Source: Bacteroidales bacterium (GTDB lineage: Bacteria; Bacteroidota; Bacteroidia; Bacteroidales; UBA1402). Taken from it: a stretch of 64,000 bases of DNA. Below are positions 28,934 to 38,778 of this stretch, in pieces. Made by a program: the position numbers and the translations under genes. The stretch lies in the NCBI GenBank assembly GCA_021373135.1, contig JAJFTH010000002.1, positions 62,001 through 126,000 on the forward strand, written 5' to 3'. How positions within the stretch are numbered: position 1 is the stretch's first letter; each line of letters begins with the position of its first letter. The notes under the pieces are model-generated. The model saw only the letters and a program-made list of their open reading frames with translations, was not told the DNA's origin and made no database searches.

Positions 28934-29701
28934 ATGAAAAGGTTCTTTATTGGTGTTGCCTTGTTAGGCATTTTGAGTGCTTGTGATAATAACAGCGATG
29001 ACAAGGCCACGGTTTCATTTTCTTTAACCGATGCCCCTTCTCTGCAAGGCTATCAGGCATTGAATGTGGATGTACAAGGAATTGAATACGCAGTTGATAG
29101 TGGTGAATTTGTTTCTTTGCCCATTACACCTGCAATCGTGAACCTGATGGATCTGACCAATGGCAAGGATACATTATTAGGAAATGTAGAGCTGGAAGCC
29201 GGACAAAGGGTTTCTCAGGTGAGGTTGATTCTGGGTGATAACAACACCTTGGTTTTGGCAGATGGTACCGAGAAGAATATCAAAACTCCGAGCGCGCAAA
29301 CATCCGGATTGAAAATCAATATTCAGTCAGACGTAAATGCAACAAGCGGGTACAAGGTCATGATCGACTTTGATGCCGAGAAATCCGTGGTGGCTAAGGG
29401 GAACGGCACTTATTCGTTAAAACCCGTGCTGCGCGGCTATATTGTAGCGAATACATCAAAAGTATTCGGATACATTTCTCCATCCAAAGTCCCATACAGA
29501 TTGATGGCCATCAAAGGCACAGACACCATACAGACGGTATCCGACACATTGCTCAACAACTATTTTATGCTTCATGGCCTCATTTCGGGAACGTATGACA
29601 TTAAATTCCTTAATTCTAAGGATTCTGTATGTAAAACATTGACCCAAGAAGTTCACGGAGGAACCAATGTGGATTTAGGGACTGTCGAAATTGCACAGTA
29701 A
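28934..29701 (+). CDS. DUF4382 lipoprotein
   Basis: The lipoprotein signal is MKRFFIGVALLGILSAC. The mature part begins after a DNNSDD linker with a DUF4382 beta domain (VSFSLTDAPSLQGYQALNVDVQGIEY..., LTNGKDTLLGNVELEAG) and ends with a second beta domain. The frame extends upstream to 28841, but ATG 28934 places the signal peptide at the N-terminus. 255 aa. It is probably outer-membrane or surface anchored; function unknown. Confidence 0.85.
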   Translation: MKRFFIGVALLGILSACDNNSDDKATVSFSLTDAPSLQGYQALNVDVQGIEYAVDSGEFVSLPITPAIVNLMDLTNGKDTLLGNVELEAGQRVSQVRLILGDNNTLVLADGTEKNIKTPSAQTSGLKINIQSDVNATSGYKVMIDFDAEKSVVAKGNGTYSLKPVLRGYIVANTSKVFGYISPSKVPYRLMAIKGTDTIQTVSDTLLNNYFMLHGLISGTYDIKFLNSKDSVCKTLTQEVHGGTNVDLGTVEIAQ

Positions 29702-29725
29702 TTGAAAGACCATAAAAAAAACGAA

Positions 29726-29815
29726 ATGCGAATCAGGGATGAGCTCAAAGAGCTTGATGAGCTCAAATTAGAACTTGAAAAGAAATCGCAAGATAAAATT
29801 TGTGGTGGAGAATAA
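29726..29815 (+). CDS. Possible 29-aa coiled-coil microprotein
   Basis: The frame starts with MRIRDELKELDELKLELEKK and ends 24 bases after the DUF4382 stop plus 90 nt, directly before a terminator. The heptad-like leucine/lysine/glutamate pattern resembles a helix, but such patterns arise easily in A-rich DNA. It would share the lipoprotein's transcript. Confidence 0.25.
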   Translation: MRIRDELKELDELKLELEKKSQDKICGGE

Positions 29816-29823
29816 AATAAAAA

Positions 29824-29857
29824 CCCTTGAAAATCATCTGACTTTCAAGGGCTTTTT
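29824..29857 (+). terminator. Intrinsic terminator after the DUF4382 unit
   Basis: CCCTTGAAA (29824-29832) pairs with TTTCAAGGG (29843-29851), loop 10 nt, followed by CTTTTTG. It also separates the unit from the convergent tRNA. Confidence 0.85.
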
Positions 29858-29865
29858 GCTTTAAG

Positions 29866-29938
29866 TGATCCGCCTGGGGTTCGAACCCAGGACCCCAACA
29901 TTAAAAGTGTTGTGCTCTACCAACTGAGCTAGCGAATC
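29866..29938 (-). tRNA. tRNA-Lys (anticodon TTT)
   Basis: On the minus strand a 73-nt cloverleaf folds. The acceptor is GATTCGC with GCGGATC (one T-G pair), the D arm is AGCTCAGTTGGTAGAGC, the anticodon stem CAACA/TGTTG holds loop CTTTTAA, and the T arm has GGTTCGAACCC. The discriminator is A and CCA is not encoded. Confidence 0.96.
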
Positions 29939-30143
29939 TGACCTGTTTTTGCTTCTAAAAAGCGAGTGCAAAGATAGTGTGTCTGACGAAAACAGCAAAA
30001 TTCTCAACGGTTATTTTTGAAAATTCTTGCGAATAAGAGGCTATATTTCAGAGAATGAGGTGTATAAAAAGTCTTTTTTACAGTTTCCTGTTGTCATGAG
30101 GCAGTGATTGTAATGCTGAATTCCATAAAAAGCGGGCAGGGGA

Positions 30144-30177
30144 TTGCTTAAGCTGAAGGTATTTTTCCCTACCTTTG
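30144..30177 (+). promoter_or_regulatory. Promoter of ettA
   Basis: TTG (30144-30146), 23 nt, TACCTTTG (30170-30177) fits the Bacteroidota consensus. The predicted start is near 30184, about 20 nt before the ATG. Confidence 0.5.
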
Positions 30178-30202
30178 TCTTCAGGAAAATAAAAATCAAT
30201 TT

Positions 30203-31891
30203 ATGGCGGACGACAAAAAGATCATTTTTTCGATGGTGGGTGTCAATAAGATTTTCCCTCCACAGAAACAAGTATTAAAAAATATCTACCTCTCCTTTTT
30301 CTATGGAGCTAAAATCGGTATTATCGGTTTGAATGGCTCCGGTAAATCAACCCTGATGAAAATCATAGCTGGTATTGAAAAAGAATATCAGGGCGAAGTC
30401 GTCTTTTCACCGGGTTATTCTGTGGGATATCTCGAACAGGAACCTCATTTAGATGGAGACAAGACGGTGAAGGAAGTCGTGATGGAAGGTGTTCAGGGAA
30501 TCGTGGACATTTTAGCAGAGTACGAAGAAATCAACAACAAGTTCGGGCTTCCGGAATATTATGAAGATTCAGACAAAATGGACCAACTTTTTGCCCGTCA
30601 GGCAGAATTACAGGATCATATTGATGCTACCGATGCCTGGAATATAGACAGCAAACTGGAACGTGCCATGGATGCTTTGCGTTGTCCTCCGGATGATCAG
30701 CTGGTAAATTCGCTTTCAGGCGGAGAACGCAGACGTGTGGCTCTCTGTCGTTTGCTGTTACAACAACCGGATGTGTTGCTGCTTGATGAGCCGACCAACC
30801 ATCTGGACGCTGAATCCATCGACTGGCTGCAACAGCATCTGCAACAATATCCGGGTACTGTAATAGCTGTTACTCACGACCGTTACTTCCTGGATCAGGT
30901 GGCCGGATGGATTCTGGAACTCGACCGTGGAGAAGGTATTCCATGGAAAGGAAACTATACCTCCTGGCTTGAACAGAAGACCAAACGCATGGAGATGGAA
31001 GAGAAACAGGCCAGCAAACGTCGCAAGACGCTGGAACGGGAACTCGAATGGGTCCGTATGTCTCCCAAAGCCCGTCAGTCCAAAGGCAAAGCCCGTCTGA
31101 ATTCTTATGACAAATTATTGAATGAAGATCAGAAAGCCAAGGAAGAAAGTTTGGAATTGTTTATCCCGAATGGCCCGCGTCTTGGCAATAAGGTTCTGGA
31201 AGTGCAAGGCGTATCCAAGGCTTTCGGTTCCAAACTACTGTTTGACAACCTCACTTTCACTTTGCCGCCCAATGGCATAGTTGGTATCATCGGGCCCAAT
31301 GGTGCCGGTAAAACAACTTTGTTCAAGCTGATCATGGGGCTTGAAAAACCGGATGCCGGTACGTTCGAAGTGGGCGAAACCGTGAAATTAGGCTATGTTG
31401 ACCAGAGCCATGAAGCGATAGACCCTCAGAAAACTGTTTATCAAATAGTGTCGGGCGGCACCGAATTCATCAGAGTAGGGGGGCGCGAAATCAATGCCAG
31501 GGCATACCTTTCGAAATTCAATTTCACCGGTGCCGATCAGGAAAAACAGGCCGGCGTTCTTTCCGGCGGCGAACGTAATCGTTTGCATCTGGCCCTCAAT
31601 CTGAAATCAGAGGCCAATGTGCTGTTGCTCGATGAACCGACCAATGATATTGACGTAAACACCCTCAGGGCTTTGGAGGAAGGTTTGGAAAACTTTGCAG
31701 GTTGTGCCGTCGTTATCAGTCATGACCGTTGGTTTCTGGATAGGATTTGCACCCACATCCTGGCCTTTGAAGGAAATTCAGAAATATTCTTCTTTGAAGG
31801 CTCCTATTCGGCTTATGAAGAAAACAAACGGATGCGTCTTGGCGATGAGGCTCCAAAACGTGTACGTTACCGTAAGTTGATGGTGGATTAA
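30203..31891 (+). CDS. ettA: ABC-F protein EttA (energy-dependent translational throttle)
   Basis: A soluble ribosome-associated ATPase that gates entry into elongation according to ATP level. It has two ABC domains: Walker A GLNGSGKSTL (about residue 42), signature LSGGERRRVALCRLL, Walker B LLLDEPTNHLD; and GPNGAGKTTL (about 355), LSGGERNRLHLAL, LLLDEPTNDID. A linker with the P-site tRNA-interaction motif (LERELEWVRMSPKARQSK) and the EttA-type arm insertion are present. 562 aa. Its end overlaps nth by four bases, tail-to-tail. Confidence 0.95.
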   Translation: MADDKKIIFSMVGVNKIFPPQKQVLKNIYLSFFYGAKIGIIGLNGSGKSTLMKIIAGIEKEYQGEVVFSPGYSVGYLEQEPHLDGDKTVKEVVMEGVQGIVDILAEYEEINNKFGLPEYYEDSDKMDQLFARQAELQDHIDATDAWNIDSKLERAMDALRCPPDDQLVNSLSGGERRRVALCRLLLQQPDVLLLDEPTNHLDAESIDWLQQHLQQYPGTVIAVTHDRYFLDQVAGWILELDRGEGIPWKGNYTSWLEQKTKRMEMEEKQASKRRKTLERELEWVRMSPKARQSKGKARLNSYDKLLNEDQKAKEESLELFIPNGPRLGNKVLEVQGVSKAFGSKLLFDNLTFTLPPNGIVGIIGPNGAGKTTLFKLIMGLEKPDAGTFEVGETVKLGYVDQSHEAIDPQKTVYQIVSGGTEFIRVGGREINARAYLSKFNFTGADQEKQAGVLSGGERNRLHLALNLKSEANVLLLDEPTNDIDVNTLRALEEGLENFAGCAVVISHDRWFLDRICTHILAFEGNSEIFFFEGSYSAYEENKRMRLGDEAPKRVRYRKLMVD

Positions 31892-32520
31892 TGTCCCTGA
31901 TATTTGCACCAGGATATCAGCCCGCATTCTCCGCAAAGGGGTTTGCGGGCTTGGCATATATATCGGCCATGTAAAATGAACCAATGGTGGGCGATGGGCA
32001 GTAAATTTTCAGGAATGTTTGCTAAAAGAATCTTCTCTGTCTCGTTCGGACTTTTGGAATTGTCTGTAAGCCCGAGGCGGTTGGCAACCCGGAAAACATG
32101 CGTATCTACAGGCATGGCCGGCTTTTCGAAAGCGCAAATCAGTATGACGCTGGCTGTCTTTCGGCCTACACCCGGCAAAGTCAGCAATTCCTCCATATTG
32201 TCCGGTACTTTCCCTCCAAAATCAGACATCAGTTTTTGTGCCATTCCAACCAGCGATTTGGCTTTGTTGTTGGGATAAGAGATGCTCTTGACGTAGTGGT
32301 AGACAACGTCCGGAGAAGTGAGTGCCAAGACTTCAGGTGTCGGAAAAGCTTCAAAGAATGCAGGTGTGGTCATGTTAACCCTTTTGTCCGTGCATTGTGC
32401 CGAAAGTATGACCGCCACCAAAAGTTCATAGGGATTCCTGAACTCAAGCTCGGATTTGGCTTCGGGTACATTGACCAGAAACCAGTCTATGATATGTTGG
32501 TATCGTTTTTTCGTTGTCAT
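31888..32520 (-). CDS. nth: Endonuclease III
   Basis: A bifunctional DNA glycosylase/AP lyase for oxidised pyrimidines. The helix-hairpin-helix LPGVGRKTASVIL, catalytic Asp in PVDTHVFRVANRLGL and the C-terminal [4Fe-4S] cluster (C-x6-C-x2-C-x5-C, in CQARKPLCGECGLISWC) are complete. The frame opens to 32580, but ATG 32520 (MTTKKRYQHIIDWF) is the family start, giving 210 aa. Confidence 0.95.
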   Translation of the reverse strand: MTTKKRYQHIIDWFLVNVPEAKSELEFRNPYELLVAVILSAQCTDKRVNMTTPAFFEAFPTPEVLALTSPDVVYHYVKSISYPNNKAKSLVGMAQKLMSDFGGKVPDNMEELLTLPGVGRKTASVILICAFEKPAMPVDTHVFRVANRLGLTDNSKSPNETEKILLANIPENLLPIAHHWFILHGRYICQARKPLCGECGLISWCKYQGH

Positions 32521-32539
32521 GTCTGATAAAATTAAAAAA

Positions 32540-32566
32540 CCTCCCAATCCATGAAGGAAGCGGAGG
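32540..32566 (-). terminator. Terminator-like hairpin between pheS and nth
   Basis: CCTCC (32540-32544) and GGAGG (32562-32566) pair, with an inner TCC/GGA step. T-runs flank it on both strands (AAAAAA before and CTTTTT after), so it can act for pheS. Confidence 0.45.
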
Positions 32567-32600
32567 CTTTTTGATGGCAAATATCTTCCTAAAGTAGCCT

Positions 32601-33620
32601 TTAATAAGCAGCCTTGAATTGTTCCAGAAAGCGAACATCGTTTTCGGAGAACATACGCAAGTCTTTTACCTGGTATTTTAAGTTGGTGATACGCTCAATG
32701 CCCATTCCCAAGGCATATCCGCTGTAAACTTTGCTGTCTATGCCGCAATTTTCCAAAACAGCGGGATCGACCATGCCGCATCCAAGAATTTCGACCCAAC
32801 CGGTATGTTTGCAGAAATTGCAACCTTTACCGCCGCAGATGTTGCAGGAAATATCCATCTCTGCAGATGGTTCCGTAAACGGGAAATAGGAGGGGCGTAA
32901 ACGAATCTCCGTTTTTTCCCCGAACATTTCACGGGCGAAAAAGAGCAGGGCTTGCTTCAAGTCTGCAAAAGATACGTTCTTGTCGATATATAGAGCTTCA
33001 ACCTGGTGGAAGAAACAGTGTGCGCGGTAAGAAATGGCTTCGTTGCGGTATACGCGACCCGGGCAAATGATGCGGATAGGAGGCTGCGTGCCTGTCATGA
33101 CCCTTGACTGCACCGAAGAAGTGTGGGTGCGGAGCAGAATGTCCGGCGTTTTTTCAATGAAAAAAGTATCCTGCATATCACGCGCCGGGTGCTCCAACGG
33201 GAAGTTCAGCGATTCAAACACATGCCAGTCGTCTTCAATTTCAGGCCCTTCGGCGATGGTAAAACCAAGGCGTGCAAAAATATCCACGATTTCGTTCTTG
33301 ACGATTGAAAGCGGGTGACGCGTTCCCAATGACACAGGGTAGGCACTTCTGCTGTAATCAGCGTCTGCGTCCGTACAGTTAGTACCTTCAAATCCGGATT
33401 TCAAATCATTGAGGCGATCCTGTGCTTTTACTTTTAATTCATTCAAGAACTGACCCACCTGACGCTTTTGGTCGTTCGGCACTTCTCTGAAGTCGTTGAA
33501 AAGTTGGCTGATTTCTCCTTTTTTACTGAGATATTTAATGCGCAGAGCTTCCAATTCTTCGGCATTGGCTGCCGACCAGGAACTTACCTCTGCCATAAGT
33601 TTTTGAATCCGTTCAATCAT
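32601..33620 (-). CDS. pheS: Phenylalanyl-tRNA synthetase alpha subunit
   Basis: Charges tRNA-Phe as part of the alpha2beta2 enzyme. The N-terminal coiled coil (residues about 1-85) precedes the class II core with motif 2 RNEAISYRAHCFFHQVEALYID and motif 3 GMGIERI. I chose ATG 33620 (MIERIQKLMAEV); the frame opens six codons earlier. 339 aa. pheT is not in the window. It is divergent from tilS. Confidence 0.95.
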   Translation of the reverse strand: MIERIQKLMAEVSSWSAANAEELEALRIKYLSKKGEISQLFNDFREVPNDQKRQVGQFLNELKVKAQDRLNDLKSGFEGTNCTDADADYSRSAYPVSLGTRHPLSIVKNEIVDIFARLGFTIAEGPEIEDDWHVFESLNFPLEHPARDMQDTFFIEKTPDILLRTHTSSVQSRVMTGTQPPIRIICPGRVYRNEAISYRAHCFFHQVEALYIDKNVSFADLKQALLFFAREMFGEKTEIRLRPSYFPFTEPSAEMDISCNICGGKGCNFCKHTGWVEILGCGMVDPAVLENCGIDSKVYSGYALGMGIERITNLKYQVKDLRMFSENDVRFLEQFKAAY

Positions 33621-33707
33621 TGTTGTAAAATGTTTCAAAAATTAAGCCTACAAATGTACGGTTTTTTTTATCTTTACCGAAGAAATGGTATGCTAAATGA
33701 TGGAACA

Positions 33708-35054
33708 ATGATTGATCGTATCGTTAAGAAATACATAGAATCCCTGGATTTGTTGCCTGAAGGTGCCAGGGTTGTGGTTGCCCTCAGTGGGGGTGCAGAT
33801 TCTGTAGCCTTGATGGATATTTTGCATCGGTTGGATTATTATTGTATAGGTGCCCATGTCAATTTCCACCTCCGCGGTGAGGAATCTGATCGTGATGCTG
33901 CATTCTCGCATCAATTCTGCATGGATCTTGGAGTTCCTTTCTACAAAATCGACTTGTATGCTGCCGAATATGCCGAACAAGAAGGCATTTCGGTAGAAAT
34001 GGCTGCCAGGGATTTGCGATATAACTGGTTTGAACAATTGCGAAAGGAACAAGGTGCTGTTGCTGTAGCTGTAGCCCATCATCGGGATGATAGCGTTGAA
34101 ACAGTTCTGTTAAATCTGATTCGTGGTACAGGTATCCGTGGACTGACGGGTATCAAGCCGCGCAACGGAAATGTCGTGAGACCATTGCTTTGCTGTGGTC
34201 GGGAAGATGTACTCGAATATATTGAACAAAGAGGGCTTACGTTTGTGACCGACCGGAGTAATTTGTTGAATGAATATCGCAGAAACAAGATTCGTCTGGA
34301 GGTGCTTCCTCTGTTGGAAAGCATTCAACCTTCTGTCCGCGAATCCATAGCCAGGACCATGGATCATCTTGGGGAAACAGAAATTCTATATGAACAGGCC
34401 ATTGATGAGGCGAAGTCTCGTTTGTGCAAGGACTCTAAAAGCGGATCGTCGGAATTCCTTTTGAAGATTTCATTGTCGGCTCTGGAGTTGGAAAAAGCAC
34501 CTCAAAGTGTTTTATATGAACTTCTTTCTGAGTATGGCTTTGGCCGTGCTGATGTCCAATCCGTCTGGAAAAACCGGTGGGGAACTTCAGGAAGAGTCTA
34601 TTTCTCGCATACCCATCGGTTGATTTTTGACAGAGACTGTATTCTGGTTTCTGAACTGCCGGCCCAAGAGATCACTGAATATCCTTTGGAGGAGGCTCAA
34701 ACGTCTATATCCGAACCTGTTAATCTAAAATGTAAATTCGTGAAACCAGGCAAGGATTATAAAATCTCAATTTCCAAATCGATGGCATTTATCGATGCGG
34801 ATAAATTACTGTTTCCTTTAACAATCAGGCATCCTAAAAAAGGAGATAACTTTATTCCTTTTGGGATGCACGGCCGTAAACTAATCAGTGATTATTGCAT
34901 AGACCGAAAAATGAACGCAATAGAAAAAGAAGAACTTTGGTTGTTGTGTTCAGGAAAAGACGTTGTTTGGGTTATTGGTGAACGTATTGACAACCGTTTT
35001 CGTGTAGATGAAATGACCAAACGAGTCTATCATTTGACTGTGGATCCTTCCTGA
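33708..35054 (+). CDS. tilS: tRNA(Ile)-lysidine synthase
   Basis: Modifies C34 of tRNA-Ile(CAU) to lysidine so that it reads AUA. The PP-loop motif VVVALSGGADSVALMDIL and the AHHRDDSVETVLLNLIRGTGIRGL motif are characteristic. C-terminal domains end in KGDNFIPFGMHGRKLISDY, a TilS substrate-binding region. The frame is open upstream to 33468, overlapping pheS; ATG 33708 (MIDRIVKKYIESL) gives 448 aa, normal for the family. ATG 33690 is an alternative. Confidence 0.93.
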   Translation: MIDRIVKKYIESLDLLPEGARVVVALSGGADSVALMDILHRLDYYCIGAHVNFHLRGEESDRDAAFSHQFCMDLGVPFYKIDLYAAEYAEQEGISVEMAARDLRYNWFEQLRKEQGAVAVAVAHHRDDSVETVLLNLIRGTGIRGLTGIKPRNGNVVRPLLCCGREDVLEYIEQRGLTFVTDRSNLLNEYRRNKIRLEVLPLLESIQPSVRESIARTMDHLGETEILYEQAIDEAKSRLCKDSKSGSSEFLLKISLSALELEKAPQSVLYELLSEYGFGRADVQSVWKNRWGTSGRVYFSHTHRLIFDRDCILVSELPAQEITEYPLEEAQTSISEPVNLKCKFVKPGKDYKISISKSMAFIDADKLLFPLTIRHPKKGDNFIPFGMHGRKLISDYCIDRKMNAIEKEELWLLCSGKDVVWVIGERIDNRFRVDEMTKRVYHLTVDPS

Positions 35055-35174
35055 TCAAAAAAAAATTGCAAGAATTGCACACATATCGGAAAAAAACGTA
35101 TCTTTGTCCAGAAATCTTCCGATAGACACAATTCTGTTGTCTGTTGAAATCTACAAATATATAATTCTCTCTTC

Positions 35175-37349
35175 ATGCCCAACTTCAATATTGTGCAATT
35201 GAACTCAAAATCATTGCCTGAACTAATCGAAATAGCCAAAGAATTAGGCTTGTCCAAAATCGATTCCAGTGCAAAAGACGCACTTGTCTATCGTATACTT
35301 GATGAACAAGCCATTCAAAATGCTAGCCGAAAGGCTGCTCAACTTAAAGATATTAATCCTGAAGACAGGCGAAAACGAGCCCGCATCACTCCAACAAAAG
35401 AGAAAGAAGTGAAGGTTTATACAGCCAATGATAAGGAGGCAAAGCAAATTAAGCAAATTAAGCCAGAGAAGCCACAAGCTAAGAAAGATGATGCATCCGT
35501 TGTCAGCGAAAATGTAACACCGGAAGCCAGTCAGAAAGAACCTGCCGCAGAAACTCCTGCAGAAAATATGGCTCAGGTACGCAGGGATGGCTCTTTCCAA
35601 GGTCAGAAACAAAATCAGAAACCCCGTCCCAAACTGGAAAAACCGCGCAAGATAGAACAGCCGGTTCCTCAGCAGGATGCCTCTGTTCCACAAGATATAA
35701 GCATTAAAACAGAAATAAGTGCTGAAAAAGCACCGGTTCCTGTTGAAAAAGCTGTTGTTGCAGAAATTCCGGTAGCAACAGAGGCTCCCATCGAAACCAA
35801 AGTGACAATACCGCAAAAACCTGCTGTTTCTCCGGCTCCCAAAAAGAGAGGAAGACCAAAAGCAAAACCCATATTAAAGAATACAGCTGAAACTCAACTT
35901 GAGATTCCAACTTCGATATCTGAACCGGCTGCCCCGGCAGAATTAGAAACTACAATTGTCCAGGTCACACCCAAAGAAACATTGGAAGCTCCTTCTTTGC
36001 TTACTGCAGGAGAAGAAGCATTGGCAGAAGCCCGTCGTCTGGCCGGCATTGGTCCGAAAAATGAAGCAGGTTCTTCGGAAAATCGTCCCAACCGTCCCAT
36101 CAAGGTTGGACAACAAAACCCGAATCAAAATCCAAATCAAAATCCGAATCAGCAAAACAGAGGAAACTTTCAAAGGCAAAACAATCAGAATCGTCCTCAA
36201 CGTACCGAAGAAGAACGATTGTTTGAGTTTGAAGGCATCCTGATGGGTTCAGGCTGTCTTGAAATTATGCCTGACGGTTACGGATTCCTCCGCTCTTCCG
36301 ATTATAACTACCTTTCATCTCCGGATGATATCTATGTTTCACAATCCCAGATCAAACTTTTTGGCCTGAAGACAGGTGACGTTGTTCTCGGACCTATCCG
36401 TCCGCCGAAGGAAGGTGAAAAATATTTTCCGTTGGTCAAAGTGGAGCGAATCAATGGCCGCGAACCGTCTTTTGTACGAGACCGTTTGTCTTTTGACCAC
36501 CTGACACCACTTTTCCCTGAAGAAAAATTCAATCTGACCGGAGACAAGAGATATGCCAATACCTCTGTCCGCGTAGTCGATCTTTTCTCTCCGATTGGTA
36601 AAGGTCAGCGTGGCTTGATTGTTGCCCAGCCGAAAACCGGTAAGACTGTCTTGTTGAAAGATATCGCCAATGCCATCGCAGCCAACCATCCTGAAGTTTA
36701 TATGATTGTCCTTCTGATAGACGAACGTCCGGAAGAAGTGACGGATATGGCACGCAGTGTAAATGCCGAAGTGATTGCTTCGACCTTTGATGAACCGGCA
36801 GAGCGTCACGTCAAGATTGCCAGCATTGTTTTGGAAAAAGCAAAACGTATGGTGGAATGTGGTCATGACGTTGTCATACTTTTGGATTCCATCACCCGTT
36901 TGGCTCGTGCCTACAATACAGTAGCACCCGCGTCCGGCAAGGTCTTGTCCGGTGGTGTCGATGCCAATGCCCTTCACAAACCGAAACGCTTCTTCGGAGC
37001 AGCCCGTAATATTGAAAACGGAGGCTCCTTGACCATTATTGCCACAGCCCTGACAGAAACAGGTTCCAAAATGGATGACGTCATCTTTGAGGAATTCAAG
37101 GGAACCGGTAATATGGAATTGCAGCTTGACCGCAAGCTCTCCAACAAACGTATCTTCCCTGCTGTGGATATCACTGCATCTAGCACCCGTCGTGACGACC
37201 TGTTGCTGGACAAACAGACACAAGACCGTCTATGGATACTCCGCCGCTACCTTGCAGACATGAATTCTCTTGAAGCGATGGACTTCCTGAAAGGCAGACT
37301 GGAAAAGACCGCGTCCAATGAGGAATTTTTGGCCTCCATGAATGATTGA
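35175..37349 (+). CDS. rho: Transcription termination factor Rho with long disordered insertion
   Basis: A hexameric RNA helicase that ends transcription. The N-terminal Rho_N SAP-like region (residues 1-50) is followed by about 280 residues rich in P, E, K, Q, N and A (including [11 protein letters not shown] at about 315). Then comes the cold-shock RNA-binding domain ([21 protein letters not shown]) and the ATPase with Walker [10 protein letters not shown] (about 486) and Walker [18 protein letters not shown]. 724 aa against about 420 in E. coli. Large disordered insertions are known in Bacteroides Rho and can drive condensates. Confidence 0.97.
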   Translation: MPNFNIVQLNSKSLPELIEIAKELGLSKIDSSAKDALVYRILDEQAIQNASRKAAQLKDINPEDRRKRARITPTKEKEVKVYTANDKEAKQIKQIKPEKPQAKKDDASVVSENVTPEASQKEPAAETPAENMAQVRRDGSFQGQKQNQKPRPKLEKPRKIEQPVPQQDASVPQDISIKTEISAEKAPVPVEKAVVAEIPVATEAPIETKVTIPQKPAVSPAPKKRGRPKAKPILKNTAETQLEIPTSISEPAAPAELETTIVQVTPKETLEAPSLLTAGEEALAEARRLAGIGPKNEAGSSENRPNRPIKVGQQNPNQNPNQNPNQQNRGNFQRQNNQNRPQRTEEERLFEFEGILMGSGCLEIMPDGYGFLRSSDYNYLSSPDDIYVSQSQIKLFGLKTGDVVLGPIRPPKEGEKYFPLVKVERINGREPSFVRDRLSFDHLTPLFPEEKFNLTGDKRYANTSVRVVDLFSPIGKGQRGLIVAQPKTGKTVLLKDIANAIAANHPEVYMIVLLIDERPEEVTDMARSVNAEVIASTFDEPAERHVKIASIVLEKAKRMVECGHDVVILLDSITRLARAYNTVAPASGKVLSGGVDANALHKPKRFFGAARNIENGGSLTIIATALTETGSKMDDVIFEEFKGTGNMELQLDRKLSNKRIFPAVDITASSTRRDDLLLDKQTQDRLWILRRYLADMNSLEAMDFLKGRLEKTASNEEFLASMND

Positions 37350-37377
37350 TCGATAAAAAAAATCATACAATAAAGAA

Positions 37378-37405
37378 AGTCAGGTGAAAGCCTGGCTTTT
37401 TTTAT
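37378..37405 (+). terminator. Intrinsic terminator after rho
   Basis: AGTCAGGT (37378-37385) and GCCTGGCT (about 37390-37397) form a stem around GAAA, followed by a run of seven Ts. Confidence 0.75.
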
Positions 37406-37551
37406 TGTAAGTGAAAATAGAAAAGCTTGACGATTTTGCCGTCAAAATGCTTTCGCTTTGGAACGTTCCGAAAAATCAAACATTACGATCTCTTTTTTTG
37501 TTAAACAGAATATGACACACATGTCGCAGTCTATATCTAAAAAAAATCGCT

Positions 37552-38778
37552 ATGACAACCGTAAAAGTACAATTGAACAAAAGTCGCGCTTTGCGTGACG
37601 GTCGTTACCCGCTGGTGTTTCAGATTATACATCGCCGTAAAAAGCGGCTTTTGTATTCTCCTTACCATTTTCATGAGCAAAACTTTGACGTAAGCCATGG
37701 CAGGGTGGTAAACCGCCGCACCCGGCGGATTGCCGACCTTGCACAGATCAACGCCTACATCGAATCCAACCTTCAGGAACTTCAACAGACCATCGACAAT
37801 CTGGAGCACCGTCTGGAGGAGTATTCCGTCTCAGACATCATTCAGTTATACCGGTCGGGACAGGACCGCAGTTTTGTGGTAATCTACATGCGCCGGCTGA
37901 TTGAGACCATTGAGCAAGAGGGCCGTGCAGGCACAGCCTGTGCCTATCGCAGCACCCTCAACTGTCTGCTGCGCTATTTGGTCCAAAACGAGCACCTAAG
38001 TTTTGAGGACATTTCCGCCCGCTGGCTGAACGACTTCATGAGCTATCTTCATCGCTGCGGTCTGAAACCCAATACGGTGAATTTCTATTTGCGCATCTTG
38101 CGCGCGGTATACAACAGGGCGTGGAGGGAAGAAGTGCCTGGAGCACATTCCATCTCCCCCTTCCGGAAAATCCGCCTCGGCACAGCCCGTACGGCCAAAA
38201 GAGCCGTAAGCAAGGAATGCATCCATCAGATAGCCCGCGAGAGGGTGTCCAACGACAGGCGGCTGGATCTGGCCCGTGACCTGTTCCTGTTTAGTTTCTA
38301 TAGCCGGGGAATGCCTTTTGTAGATATGGCCTTTCTGAAATACAGCAACATTACCGGCAATACGATTCGCTATACGAGACACAAAACAGGACAACCGCTG
38401 AATGTTATGATGGAGGCACCCCTGAAACACTTGGTTGAAAAATACCGCAATGAGGGAGAATATGTACTTCCCATCCTAAAATCCGGCAGTAAGGCACTTT
38501 ACAAACAATATCAGAGCGCACTGAGGCGGTATAACCGCCAACTGTCCAGTCTTTCATCCAAGCTTGACCTTCCAACGCCGCTAACCTCGTATGTGGCTCG
38601 TCACTCCTGGGCGACCATCGCCCGCAGCAGCGGTATACCGGTCTCGGTCATCAGCGAAGGCTTGGGGCATAGCAGCGAAAAAATCACGTATACTTACCTT
38701 GCAGCACTTGACCCTTCGGTAATAAATGCCGCCAACCGACGGGTAACAAATCTGAACTCCAGAAAAAAAAGTTTATGA
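37552..38778 (+). CDS. Tyrosine recombinase (phage-integrase family)
   Basis: This 408-aa site-specific recombinase of the Bacteroidota type has an arm-binding N-domain (1-90), SAM-like core-binding domain (about 105-200), and a catalytic domain with Arg in SFYSRGMPFVDM, Lys in RHKTGQPL, the YVARHSWAT box (about 350), LGHSSEKIT and the Tyr nucleophile in ITYTYLAALD (about 378-381). It stands at the upstream edge of the fimbrillin/DGR operon. It may invert a control element or have integrated the island; no attachment sites were recognised. Confidence 0.9.
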   Translation: MTTVKVQLNKSRALRDGRYPLVFQIIHRRKKRLLYSPYHFHEQNFDVSHGRVVNRRTRRIADLAQINAYIESNLQELQQTIDNLEHRLEEYSVSDIIQLYRSGQDRSFVVIYMRRLIETIEQEGRAGTACAYRSTLNCLLRYLVQNEHLSFEDISARWLNDFMSYLHRCGLKPNTVNFYLRILRAVYNRAWREEVPGAHSISPFRKIRLGTARTAKRAVSKECIHQIARERVSNDRRLDLARDLFLFSFYSRGMPFVDMAFLKYSNITGNTIRYTRHKTGQPLNVMMEAPLKHLVEKYRNEGEYVLPILKSGSKALYKQYQSALRRYNRQLSSLSSKLDLPTPLTSYVARHSWATIARSSGIPVSVISEGLGHSSEKITYTYLAALDPSVINAANRRVTNLNSRKKSL

